64,000 nt of DNA from Gracilibacillus orientalis (lineage in GTDB: Bacteria; Bacillota; Bacilli; Bacillales; Amphibacillaceae). The stretch spans positions 248,001-312,000 of the forward strand of contig NZ_FOTR01000003.1 in assembly GCF_900114645.1 (NCBI RefSeq), given 5' to 3'. Below, in pieces: positions 18,145-26,381 of this stretch. A program made the translations under genes and the position numbers. The notes beneath the pieces are model-generated. The model was not told the origin of the DNA. It did not search any database and worked only from the letters and a program-made list of their open reading frames with translations. Every line of letters begins with the position of its first letter. The stretch's first letter is position 1.

Positions 18145-19308
18145 TTATGACTTTTTCACTGTCTTTTTCTCTTCCTTCAATTTCTCAGTCTTTTTGGTAA
18201 ATTCAGATAGCAGTTTATAGTAAGCGTTGGCCATCATCCAAATGCTTTCCTTGTCATCTTCAAAAAATTCAATATTGAAGCCATCTAAATTATTGTTAAG
18301 TGTTTTGATATACTCTTTTAAAACATTGGAACCTCCACCAACGAAATAACAAATTTCCGTTTGTGAATTTTTTTGCCAGACGTTTCTTAACAAACGATAT
18401 TGTTTTTTCGCTAATTCCATCAAAATCCGATCAGTAATGTCATGAACACTTGTCCGACTCCCTTTTACCATGATGTGATTGCGGTCATTATTTCGTGTAA
18501 TAATTTCGACGACATCACGACGACTGTCCACTTCAACACCATGGTTACTAAAGATTTCCTCACGAATGTTTTCAAGCGACTCGGACACTCCAAGATTAAA
18601 GCCTTGTGCTTTATCATCGTCAACAGTACGGTTCTTAATCACTGCAATATCAGTAGACAAACCACCGATATCTTGAATAAGAATCCGTTTATCGATTAGA
18701 TCCTTATTAATAATTTTCAGGTCATGGTCCATCACTAAGTTAATATAAGCGGCAAAACCTTCGGGATATACCTTAACTTCGTCAAATTTAATATTTACTT
18801 TAATCCCTTGATATTTGGGTGTCACTAAAAACTCTACCTGATGAACCGATCCGAGAAGTTTCGAACGGTACCCTGCATCTTTTCCTTCTTTCACTTCACG
18901 AAGGGGTAACCCTGTTCCTAATGTGTAATTCGCGTCAATTACGTTGTTAGAGCCAGTTTTATTTGCTTTAGCCGCATCTAATGCAATCGATGCAAAAAGC
19001 ATAATTAATGTCTGGTCTTCCTGTGACTTACCGCTTCCTGGATCAAGCTCTGTCGAATTGGTTGACTTCGATGCTAAGTGACCAACACGATAAATCGCAT
19101 TGTTTTCCTGCAGGGCAGGGGAGTGCACGCGAATATGTATGCCTTCCAAAGGATCTTTTTGATCTAATTCCTCAATGCCGATGACCGGGCGATCTTCAAT
19201 ATCTCTGGCAGTAATATTCGGTATGTTGAACTCCTGATCCAACTCTCCAAATATCGCCTTCACTGAATCATTTCCTACATCAACTGCTGCAATTCTTGAT
19301 TGACTCAT
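18145..19308 (-). CDS. parM: ParM/StbA-family actin-like segregation ATPase
   Basis: 387 residues from ATG 19308 (AAAGG 9 bp upstream; an in-frame ATG at 19317 is too close to the site). Actin-fold motifs: phosphate 1 AAVDVGNDSVKA near residue 10, phosphate 2 ILIQDIGGLSTDIAVI, and adenosine motif YFVGGGSNVLKEYI. Such proteins form dynamic filaments that push plasmid copies apart. The gene is followed by a ParR-like gene and preceded by an array of TGTACAC-like repeats, a complete parC-parM-parR layout. No replication gene is in the window. Confidence 0.9.
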   Translation of the reverse strand: MSQSRIAAVDVGNDSVKAIFGELDQEFNIPNITARDIEDRPVIGIEELDQKDPLEGIHIRVHSPALQENNAIYRVGHLASKSTNSTELDPGSGKSQEDQTLIMLFASIALDAAKANKTGSNNVIDANYTLGTGLPLREVKEGKDAGYRSKLLGSVHQVEFLVTPKYQGIKVNIKFDEVKVYPEGFAAYINLVMDHDLKIINKDLIDKRILIQDIGGLSTDIAVIKNRTVDDDKAQGFNLGVSESLENIREEIFSNHGVEVDSRRDVVEIITRNNDRNHIMVKGSRTSVHDITDRILMELAKKQYRLLRNVWQKNSQTEICYFVGGGSNVLKEYIKTLNNNLDGFNIEFFEDDKESIWMMANAYYKLLSEFTKKTEKLKEEKKTVKKS

Positions 19309-19429
19309 TTTTATCATCCTTTGTCATTAAAATCTCTTCTTCTAAAAAGGATATTGCAGATGATAGACTTCATCAATAGCTGACGCCAAAAAAAATACAA
19401 TTGTAACTTAAATGAAATATTTCGTAACA

Positions 19430-19574
19430 TGTACACAAAACTGTGTGCATTGTTTGCTTTATTGTACACATACTTTTAAATTAACTTGTATACGTTTTTG
19501 TATACAAGTAAACGGTTTTGTACACTTTCTGTTTACATTTCGTAAACTTGTGTACTGAAATGTTTACACAAAAG
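19430..19574. repeat. parC: Centromere-like (parC) array upstream of parM
   Basis: Within 145 bp there are about ten copies of a (T)TG(T)TA(C/T)AC(A) element in both orientations: TGTACACA at 19430 and 19463, the inverted pair CTTGTATAC/GTATACAAG at 19485-19508, TTGTACAC at 19518, GTTTACA/GTAAAC near 19531-19547, TTGTGTAC at 19549 and GTTTACACAA at 19562. Repeats directly before the parM promoter are where ParR binds in known systems. The remaining gap up to 19798 shows nothing clear. Confidence 0.65.
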
Positions 19575-19798
19575 AAAATAGAGGTAATTATCACACTCTA
19601 CTTCCTTTTTTATCTGACAGTTGCTTAGAAATCTACTGATGATCTAAAATGTACATCTTAGTAAAAGGCAAAGACTTTATAAACAAGAAGTGGTCAGATT
19701 GCTTTTTTCAAGAGAACAAATATAGTGAACTATTGATCTAAAAGAAAGCTATCATACTATTCAATTAATATATTCTCTTTTCTTCCAAACGTGTTCTA

Positions 19799-22700
19799 CT
19801 AATTTTTAAGTAACTGATATACATGATCAGCAACAAGGGGTAAAGAAAAATAAAAGATGGTTCCTTTCTGCTCTTTACTTTCCACCCATAAGCGACCCTT
19901 ATGACATAGAATAATTTCTTCGCTAATGGCAAGGCCTAGTCCATTTCCTTTCACTTTACTCTTCGTGTAATGACGGTCAAATACATAGGGGATATCTGAT
20001 TTCGAAATACCGCTTCCTTCATCTTGAACAGAGAAGATAACTTGATTTGAATCAGAAATAGTTAAGGCTAATTCAATCGTACCTTTATCTGTATGTTTGA
20101 TTGCATTAGAAACTAAATTCGTCATCACCTGTTCCAAACGGATAACGTCTACTTCTACTAACGGATATTCATTGATTGAATCTGTCTCGAATCGTTGATG
20201 AAATTGGAGACCAGCCCGCTGTACCTCTAATGTAAACATATTACAAAAGTGCTCATACAACTGATCGACAGGAATCGCTTCCATCGAAAAATGCATGTTT
20301 CCTGATTCCAATTTGGATAAGTCAAATAAATCTTTAATAAGCTTATTCAAACCGCCCATTCTCTTTTTAATGATAGTTAAATATTCCTTTTGTTTTACAG
20401 AGTCATCCACTAATCCATCTAATAATGCACCGACATACCCCTGAACTACCGCAACTGGCGACTGGAGGTCATGTGATACATTCGAGAGCAAATGTTTCAT
20501 TTTTTCTTTGGAATTGGTCAACTGTTGATTGACCTCTGTTAATTGTTGATTCGTTTCATTTAATAATGCTGTACGTTTACTAACCTTTTCTTCCAAATCA
20601 GCATAAAGATAGGCATTTGCAATCGATACTGCTGCCTGAGATGTAATTAATGTTAAAAAATTTAATCGCTCATGGGTAAAAACGTGTGTGGACTTATTGT
20701 TTTCCATATACAAAATTGCAACCAGTCTATCCTGATTTACAATCGGCAGACACAAGATCGATTTTGCTTGTGTATCTTGAATATAATGATTTTCGGTAAA
20801 TGGACCTTGTTCTGCTGCGTGATCTAACACAACCGCTTCCCTACTATTCACTACATAATGAACGATCGCTGTTGATAGACGCGAATGTTTCTTTAATGGT
20901 TGCAGTTTCTCATATATTTCAACATTGCCATCAATATGATTATAGGATACCAATTCAAGCTTGTTTTCATTAGGTATCAGGAAGGATGCATGCTCTGCAC
21001 CGGCATAGGTTAAGAATATCTCCATTAATCTGCTAATTAATTTATTTAGTATTACTTCACTTGAGATGACTCTAGCTGCCTCAAAAATTGCTTTGGTATC
21101 TAAACTTTCTTTCGTATTAAAGCCAGTTGTAGCACTTTGTTTAATTTGCAACAATAATTCTGGATGCGTTTGCTTTAGATGTTCTGCGATATGCACTGCT
21201 CCCCAATTTACATAACCGTTATATGCTTCTGTCATATAGGATTTCGCTGTTTTAGAAAGCTGTTTTGATAAATAATAGGTTGCAGCACAATGATTGGCGA
21301 TTGCAAAATCTTGAAGAAAACCATTTTCTTCTGCATTTTCTATTGCTTGATGATAATTGCTGACCGCCTCGTTATCATGTCCAGTAAGCTTTTGTTGCTC
21401 AGCAAGAATCAGTAAATACTTATGCAGATAGTTAGTCGGAGAGTGTTTAGCCCATTTTTTTAGTTTTTTTAAATTATTCTTTAACTTTCTATAGCCACTT
21501 TTTCTTGTTACCTCTTCCTCTTCCATTAGCTTAACTAACCATAACGAATGGTAAAAGAAGTATTCCGGTGCAACAACTAACACTAGTGTGTTATCCACGA
21601 GTGGTTCCAACTCCTGCATTAGTGATATTGCTATGGAACGATGATTAAACAAATACGCCAGCTGTAACCGAACGGTCTTATGCATAATAGCCGCGGAGTT
21701 ATCATCGGTGAACTCGGGAAATTCCCAAGTAGGCTGTTTATCAGGTGAAGAAAGCGCAGCAATCCACCCTAACAACTCGCTTAAGAAATCATCGGAAATG
21801 GCATATTCATTTTTTTTAGCAAATGTTAACTGTCTATCGATACCCTCTTTTACCTGTTCCAAGTTATCTCCTTTGATATGTTGCGTCAATCCAATAAATG
21901 CACCAGTAGCACCAGCTAAATGCAAATTGCCTGTTTCGATACAAATCTGCTGGGATTTCTCTAAATATTCTAAACTATAACGAATATGCTTGCTCCAATG
22001 ATTGACAAAAGCTCCAAAAACAAAGTAAACGCGTGCTTGTAATGCAGTATCTCCAGACTTTTTTACATGTTGAATCGCCAGTGTTCCAAATTGATAGCTT
22101 GCTTGATAATCACCAAAGCCAGCACTAAGTGTCAATGCGTAGTTGTTATAAACGAGAGCAGATACATCCATATCACCAAATTTTAATATTAAACGAAGTG
22201 CTCTGAGCATCAGAATCGTTGCTAAATTTTGATCGACATGATAGGTCGGAGCATTTGAATTAATCAGCGTTCGCATAATTAGTCTTTGATTTTCATCTGC
22301 TACAGGTGGAAGTTTTAATAATTCATCACCGCGTTTGTTTCCTAAAGCAATTTTCGTTAAGAGATATTCCTTGGCCACCATCGCTTTATTCGGCTTATCT
22401 TTCATTTCAATACCAAATAATCGTAAGCCAGTGAGTCCAGAATTTGTTGCTTGCGTTACTTCGTGAATATGTGTGTACAACGTTATTTTCAGATTGTAAA
22501 TATACAGCATATCTTGTTTGGTTTTGGCATGTGTCAATGTGTCCTCAAAAATGTCTTCTGCTTCTTCAAAATGTTGGTTAAGGTATAATGACTCTCCATA
22601 CCCCACCATAACAGTATACGTCTCGTCATAATCGCTTTGCCATTTATCCTGAGGCAATAATTGAAAGGCATTCTTATAAAATGTCAATTCAGATTGGAAT

Positions 22701-24994
22701 GCTGCAGCACGCTTTGCCTTTTCCCCTGCCATGCGATTCCATTTGATTAAATCCTTTTGCTGAACGGGAGTTAGTCGAGATTGACAGAGATTCAAATGGT
22801 TCACGATCGAAAATATCTGTTCCTCGATTTCATCCGTTGTATAATGACTAATTAATTGTTCTGCTATCGTTAAATGACTTTGTTCTCGTTCTTCTATAGA
22901 CATCGACGTATAAAATGCCTGTTGAATTTTATCATGTAAAAACCGATAGCTTGGGGGGTTTTCATTTAAAAGCTGTTCATTCTCATTGGGATAGACCCAT
23001 TTATAGCGGGCATCCATCGGCAGTATAACCCCTTCTTCTAACCCGTCCCATAATCGATTAGCAGTAGTTACATAGCTTTCTCCAGCAATAGTTGCCAATA
23101 ATTTAAGATTAAACTGACTGCCAATACAAGCAGCTAGTTGTATAAGTTTCACCGTTTCTGTTGATAACTTATTAATCTGTTTCATAATAAAATCAAGCAT
23201 GGAATCCGTCATTGGAATCTGTTTCAGTGTGGTAAGGTTGATTTGCCACGTCGCTGTACTTAAATCAAAACTTATCATTTTTTCCTGATTCAATAATTGT
23301 AATAATTGAATGATAAAAAAGGGATTCCCTCTGGTAATACGATAAATTAATTCTACTAATGGTTCAGCATCTACCGCTTCAAGAGCAAGGACTTCCTCAA
23401 TCCATTGTTCGATATGATTCTTTGCTAAGGGGTATATAGGAATAGTAGATACGCCTACTTCCGTATGATTTAGTTGGTTTAAAAATAATTCAAACGGATG
23501 ACCAACCGATACTTCATTATCACGATAAGCACCGATGATTAATAAATTTCTTCTGTCTGGATTCGTAAGGAGATGTCGCATTAAATCAAGCGTCGCATTA
23601 TCTGCCCACTGTAAATCATCGATAAACAATACAAGTGGATGATTCTCTGTAGCAAACACTTCAACAAATTTCCTAACCGCTAACATGAAACGGTTATGGA
23701 CTCCTTGTGGAGGTAACTCTGACCCTTCTACCTGCTTGCCAATCAACCATTCAATTTCAGGAATGAAGTTAGCGATCACCCAAGCATTATTTGCCAATGA
23801 CAGGTTTAATTTCTCTTTCCAGGTTTGAATACTGTCTGTATCTTCCGTTAAGATTTGCCTTATTAACGATCGAAAGGCTCCAATAATAGGTGCGTAAGGA
23901 ATATGCTTCTGAAATTGCACAAACTTACCCGTAATAAAATACCCTTGTTTACTTAGTAATGGTTTATGGAGCTTATTGACCAAGGCAGTCTTACCAATGC
24001 CTGACGGGCCAGGAAGAAGCACAAGTGATGGTGCACCATGCTGGATATGCTCAAACTTACTAATAAGCTGCTCCAGTTCATTGTTTCTCCCATAAAGCTT
24101 ATTTGGCTTTTCAAGCATAGGGCTTGCGTCATGTTCTCCTAATGAAAATAATTCTGTGCCATTATTTGCATAAAAAGCATGAGAACATTTTTCTAAATCT
24201 TTTTTTAACCCGTATGTACTTTGATACCTTTGTTCAGGCATTTTAGAAAGTAACTTCATAATGATATTGGATATTATTTTAGGAATCGATGGATTTACTT
24301 CATGAGGGGGATTTGCTGTTTGTGCAAGATGTGCATGAATAACTTCAACTGGGTCCCTCATTGTAAATGGAACACGACCAGTGACTATTTGATAGAACAG
24401 AATACCTAATGAATATAAATCGGTACGGTAATCAATGGGACGATTCATTCTACCCGTTTGCTCTGGTGATACATAGCTAACTTCTTCTATCTGATATGGT
24501 GTTATATCGGCTTGTGGCATTTCTTTAGAGAGCATAGTTGATTGCTGAAAGCCTGTTAATTTTATATGATCCGTATTGGGATCATATAAAATATGATCTG
24601 GTTGAATCGATTTATGAATAATATTTTTTTGATGAACCGACGCAAGAATCGATGTTAATTTAATGGCGATCTTTAAAAATGTGCTGATATCAAATACCTG
24701 ATTACTTCTTAACCAGTTTGTTAATGGTTGCCCTTCAAAAAACTCCATCATTAAATAAGGTTGTTCCTTACTTTTTTCCAAGGCAACCGGCTTCAGAACG
24801 CCATAAAGATCTGCGTCACATAACGTATAATACTCATGAATTAATTCAGCTTTGGATTGAGGATGTGCTTTATTATGAAGAGTCTTTATCAAAGCTTGTT
24901 CATGGTTGAGGCTCGAAACGGCTTTATATAACACCCATGAGTTAGAAGCAATAATCGTTTCAGTTAGTTGATAATTCGACAATTTTTTCATCAT
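19799..24994 (-). CDS. Giant sensor protein: kinase-like domain, AAA ATPase, helical repeats, GAF and histidine kinase
   Basis: 1731 residues. Domains in order: protein-kinase-like fold (about 1-275), AAA-type ATPase with P-loop GPSGIGKT at 329-336 and LVLFIDDLQWADN, a long helical TPR-like region (about 750-1280), GAF domain (about 1290-1445), coiled coil, then HisKA with SHDLQSP (His1508) and HATPase boxes (NLVSNAIKH, DEGSGIS, GNGLGLAI). This is the known trifunctional kinase/ATPase/histidine kinase layout. Here the kinase HRD motif is HKS (127-129, catalytic Asp replaced by Ser) and DFG is TGF (147-149), so the first domain is probably a pseudokinase, while the histidine kinase looks active. 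The nearby response regulator is the likely partner. Confidence 0.93.
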   Translation of the reverse strand: MMKKLSNYQLTETIIASNSWVLYKAVSSLNHEQALIKTLHNKAHPQSKAELIHEYYTLCDADLYGVLKPVALEKSKEQPYLMMEFFEGQPLTNWLRSNQVFDISTFLKIAIKLTSILASVHQKNIIHKSIQPDHILYDPNTDHIKLTGFQQSTMLSKEMPQADITPYQIEEVSYVSPEQTGRMNRPIDYRTDLYSLGILFYQIVTGRVPFTMRDPVEVIHAHLAQTANPPHEVNPSIPKIISNIIMKLLSKMPEQRYQSTYGLKKDLEKCSHAFYANNGTELFSLGEHDASPMLEKPNKLYGRNNELEQLISKFEHIQHGAPSLVLLPGPSGIGKTALVNKLHKPLLSKQGYFITGKFVQFQKHIPYAPIIGAFRSLIRQILTEDTDSIQTWKEKLNLSLANNAWVIANFIPEIEWLIGKQVEGSELPPQGVHNRFMLAVRKFVEVFATENHPLVLFIDDLQWADNATLDLMRHLLTNPDRRNLLIIGAYRDNEVSVGHPFELFLNQLNHTEVGVSTIPIYPLAKNHIEQWIEEVLALEAVDAEPLVELIYRITRGNPFFIIQLLQLLNQEKMISFDLSTATWQINLTTLKQIPMTDSMLDFIMKQINKLSTETVKLIQLAACIGSQFNLKLLATIAGESYVTTANRLWDGLEEGVILPMDARYKWVYPNENEQLLNENPPSYRFLHDKIQQAFYTSMSIEEREQSHLTIAEQLISHYTTDEIEEQIFSIVNHLNLCQSRLTPVQQKDLIKWNRMAGEKAKRAAAFQSELTFYKNAFQLLPQDKWQSDYDETYTVMVGYGESLYLNQHFEEAEDIFEDTLTHAKTKQDMLYIYNLKITLYTHIHEVTQATNSGLTGLRLFGIEMKDKPNKAMVAKEYLLTKIALGNKRGDELLKLPPVADENQRLIMRTLINSNAPTYHVDQNLATILMLRALRLILKFGDMDVSALVYNNYALTLSAGFGDYQASYQFGTLAIQHVKKSGDTALQARVYFVFGAFVNHWSKHIRYSLEYLEKSQQICIETGNLHLAGATGAFIGLTQHIKGDNLEQVKEGIDRQLTFAKKNEYAISDDFLSELLGWIAALSSPDKQPTWEFPEFTDDNSAAIMHKTVRLQLAYLFNHRSIAISLMQELEPLVDNTLVLVVAPEYFFYHSLWLVKLMEEEEVTRKSGYRKLKNNLKKLKKWAKHSPTNYLHKYLLILAEQQKLTGHDNEAVSNYHQAIENAEENGFLQDFAIANHCAATYYLSKQLSKTAKSYMTEAYNGYVNWGAVHIAEHLKQTHPELLLQIKQSATTGFNTKESLDTKAIFEAARVISSEVILNKLISRLMEIFLTYAGAEHASFLIPNENKLELVSYNHIDGNVEIYEKLQPLKKHSRLSTAIVHYVVNSREAVVLDHAAEQGPFTENHYIQDTQAKSILCLPIVNQDRLVAILYMENNKSTHVFTHERLNFLTLITSQAAVSIANAYLYADLEEKVSKRTALLNETNQQLTEVNQQLTNSKEKMKHLLSNVSHDLQSPVAVVQGYVGALLDGLVDDSVKQKEYLTIIKKRMGGLNKLIKDLFDLSKLESGNMHFSMEAIPVDQLYEHFCNMFTLEVQRAGLQFHQRFETDSINEYPLVEVDVIRLEQVMTNLVSNAIKHTDKGTIELALTISDSNQVIFSVQDEGSGISKSDIPYVFDRHYTKSKVKGNGLGLAISEEIILCHKGRLWVESKEQKGTIFYFSLPLVADHVYQLLKN

Positions 24995-25015
24995 CTATCA
25001 TCCTAATTTTCAAAA

Positions 25016-25070
25016 TTTTAAGTTAATTTTAACCAAATTTTAACTCTTTTTTAAACTCTTTTCTTATACT
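25016..25070 (+). promoter_or_regulatory. 11-bp-phased TTTTAA repeats and -10 box between the giant kinase and sinI-like genes
   Basis: TTTTAA occurs at 25016, 25027, 25038 and 25049, each exactly 11 bp after the last, with a degenerate fifth repeat (TTTTCT) near 25059. A TATACT -10 lies at 25065-25070, 32 bp before the sinI-like ATG. Direct repeats at 11-bp spacing next to a -10 are the standard layout for OmpR/PhoB/PhoP-type regulators. The OmpR-type regulator encoded next door is the obvious candidate (inference). Confidence 0.7.
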
Positions 25071-25101
25071 TTTCATGACGATCAAAAAGGGGGAAATACG
25101 T

Positions 25102-25245
25102 ATGTTAGACTCCATGAAACAAAATCACAGTAAAGAACAGGAATTAGATAAGGAATGGTTAATTTTATTGACCATCGCAAAACAAAAAGGAATCACCGTT
25201 CAACAAGTGAGAAAATTTTTAAAAGAAAAGAAGATTATCGATTAA
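25102..25245 (+). CDS. SinI-family anti-repressor-like protein, 47 residues
   Basis: ATG 25102 follows AAAAAGGGGG. The 47-residue product contains KEQELDKEWLILLTIAKQKG followed by ITVQQVRKFLKEKK, which fits the SinI dimerisation domain (ELDxEW, AK, RKxL pattern as in B. subtilis SinI). SinI binds SinR-type repressors and frees biofilm and other genes. No SinR-like gene is in the window, so its partner would be elsewhere. Its last 11 bp overlap the 3' end of the convergent response regulator. The TTTTAA boxes upstream suggest control by that regulator. Confidence 0.8.
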   Translation: MLDSMKQNHSKEQELDKEWLILLTIAKQKGITVQQVRKFLKEKKIID

Positions 25246-25999
25246 GGTGATTCGTAAAATCACTTTGTTCATTCGTTTGTTCTTCGATTCTATTAAATTT
25301 ATAACCAATCCCGCGCACCGTTTCGATATACTTAGGTTGATTAGAATTTGTGTCTAATTTTTTTCTTAAATTGCTGATATGTACCATAACTGTCCGATAA
25401 TCTCCTAAACTATTTTCATCCCAGATTAACTCAAACAATTTCTCTACACTAAAAATTCTTTCAGGATTCTGCGCTAACAAACATAGGATTTGAAACTCCT
25501 TTGCTGATAAATGTAATGTTTGATTATTTAATTTTACAACAGCACTGTCAAGATTAATTACTAATCCGGGGTATTCAATCATACTAGATTTTTTTTCAGA
25601 GATTCCATTTTGTTTGTTTTGTTGGGACAGCTTCCTATACCGGCGTAAATGTGCCTTTATTTTAGCTATTAATACTGGTGAACTGGTCGTTTTTTCAATA
25701 AAATCATCTCCGCCAACACCCAGCCCCAAAATTTTATCCATATCATCTTGTTTGGAACTTAGGAAAATAATAGGTATATCTATTATTTTTTTTATTTCCT
25801 GACAAAGCTCGAAGCCGTCCAACCTAGGCATTATTACATCTAAAATGATTAAATCTGGTGATTCCTTCTCTACCATTGTTAACGCAGCTACTCCATCTTC
25901 TGCCGCCAAAACTTGATAGCCATTTTCTTTTAAGTATAATTCTAGTATTGTACGCATATCCGCATCATCATCAACTATTAAAATTTTTTCGCTAGCCAA
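25235..25999 (-). CDS. OmpR-family response regulator
   Basis: 254 residues. Receiver domain with acidic pocket DDD at 10-12 and phosphoacceptor Asp54 (LIILDVIMPRLDG). The C-terminal winged helix has LSAKEFQILCLLAQNPERIF and VMVHISNLRKKLD with YIETVRGIGYKF. The usual Lys-Pro after the receiver fifth strand reads KTTSS here: Lys kept, cis-Pro lost, so signalling geometry may differ. It lies upstream of the giant sensor kinase in the same direction, with the sinI-like gene between them on the other strand. Confidence 0.92.
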   Translation of the reverse strand: MASEKILIVDDDADMRTILELYLKENGYQVLAAEDGVAALTMVEKESPDLIILDVIMPRLDGFELCQEIKKIIDIPIIFLSSKQDDMDKILGLGVGGDDFIEKTTSSPVLIAKIKAHLRRYRKLSQQNKQNGISEKKSSMIEYPGLVINLDSAVVKLNNQTLHLSAKEFQILCLLAQNPERIFSVEKLFELIWDENSLGDYRTVMVHISNLRKKLDTNSNQPKYIETVRGIGYKFNRIEEQTNEQSDFTNHLNR

Positions 26000-26203
26000 C
26001 GCCTTTCCCCCTTTCTTAAACTTTCATCCGCGCGTTAATACTTTTTTCTCAACAATTGGGTATATACTTAACGTTACTTTTGGGTAATATAAACTATCTT
26101 CAAATGTGGTACTTTTATATTAGTATACCAAAGGTTTTACACAGGACAACAATAAGAAATATATTTTTTTCCAATATTTCGATTATATATTGGGAGAATT
26201 CTA

Positions 26204-26282
26204 CTAACTAGTTAAACACCTAACTAGAAAAGATATTTAATTTCTAAAGTAAAACCTTTAACTTTTGTGGTTAAAGGTTTAC
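26204..26282. other. Direct repeats and hairpin in the gap before the xylanase
   Basis: CTAACTAG occurs at 26204-26211 and 26220-26227. An 11-bp stem (26252-26262 with 26270-26280, 7-nt loop) follows. There is no T-run on the plus strand. The remainder of 26000-26381 is A/T-rich with no gene; function unknown. Confidence 0.45.
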
Positions 26283-26329
26283 TAGTAACAAGCTAAAATG
26301 ATAGATGGAAAGGAGGTTAATCACAAATT

Positions 26330-26346
26330 TGTAAGCGTTTTATAAT
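26330..26346 (+). promoter_or_regulatory. Candidate cre site and -10 of the xylanase gene
   Basis: TGTAAGCGTTTTAT (26330-26343) differs from the Bacillus cre consensus TGWAARCGYTWNCW at one position. It overlaps a TATAAT (26341-26346), so CcpA binding would block transcription. The -35 is not convincing. Confidence 0.55.
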
Positions 26347-26381
26347 TTGGAGCTAATTTTATTTATGGAGGAATACAAAAT

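Noticed and set aside
17554-19574. Proof that the window is a plasmid
   Set aside because: ParMRC alone is not enough; no replication initiator, mobilisation or toxin-antitoxin genes are visible.
26252-26280. Riboswitch or terminator before the xylanase
   Set aside because: Simple hairpin without a T-run or recognisable aptamer; left as an unassigned structure.
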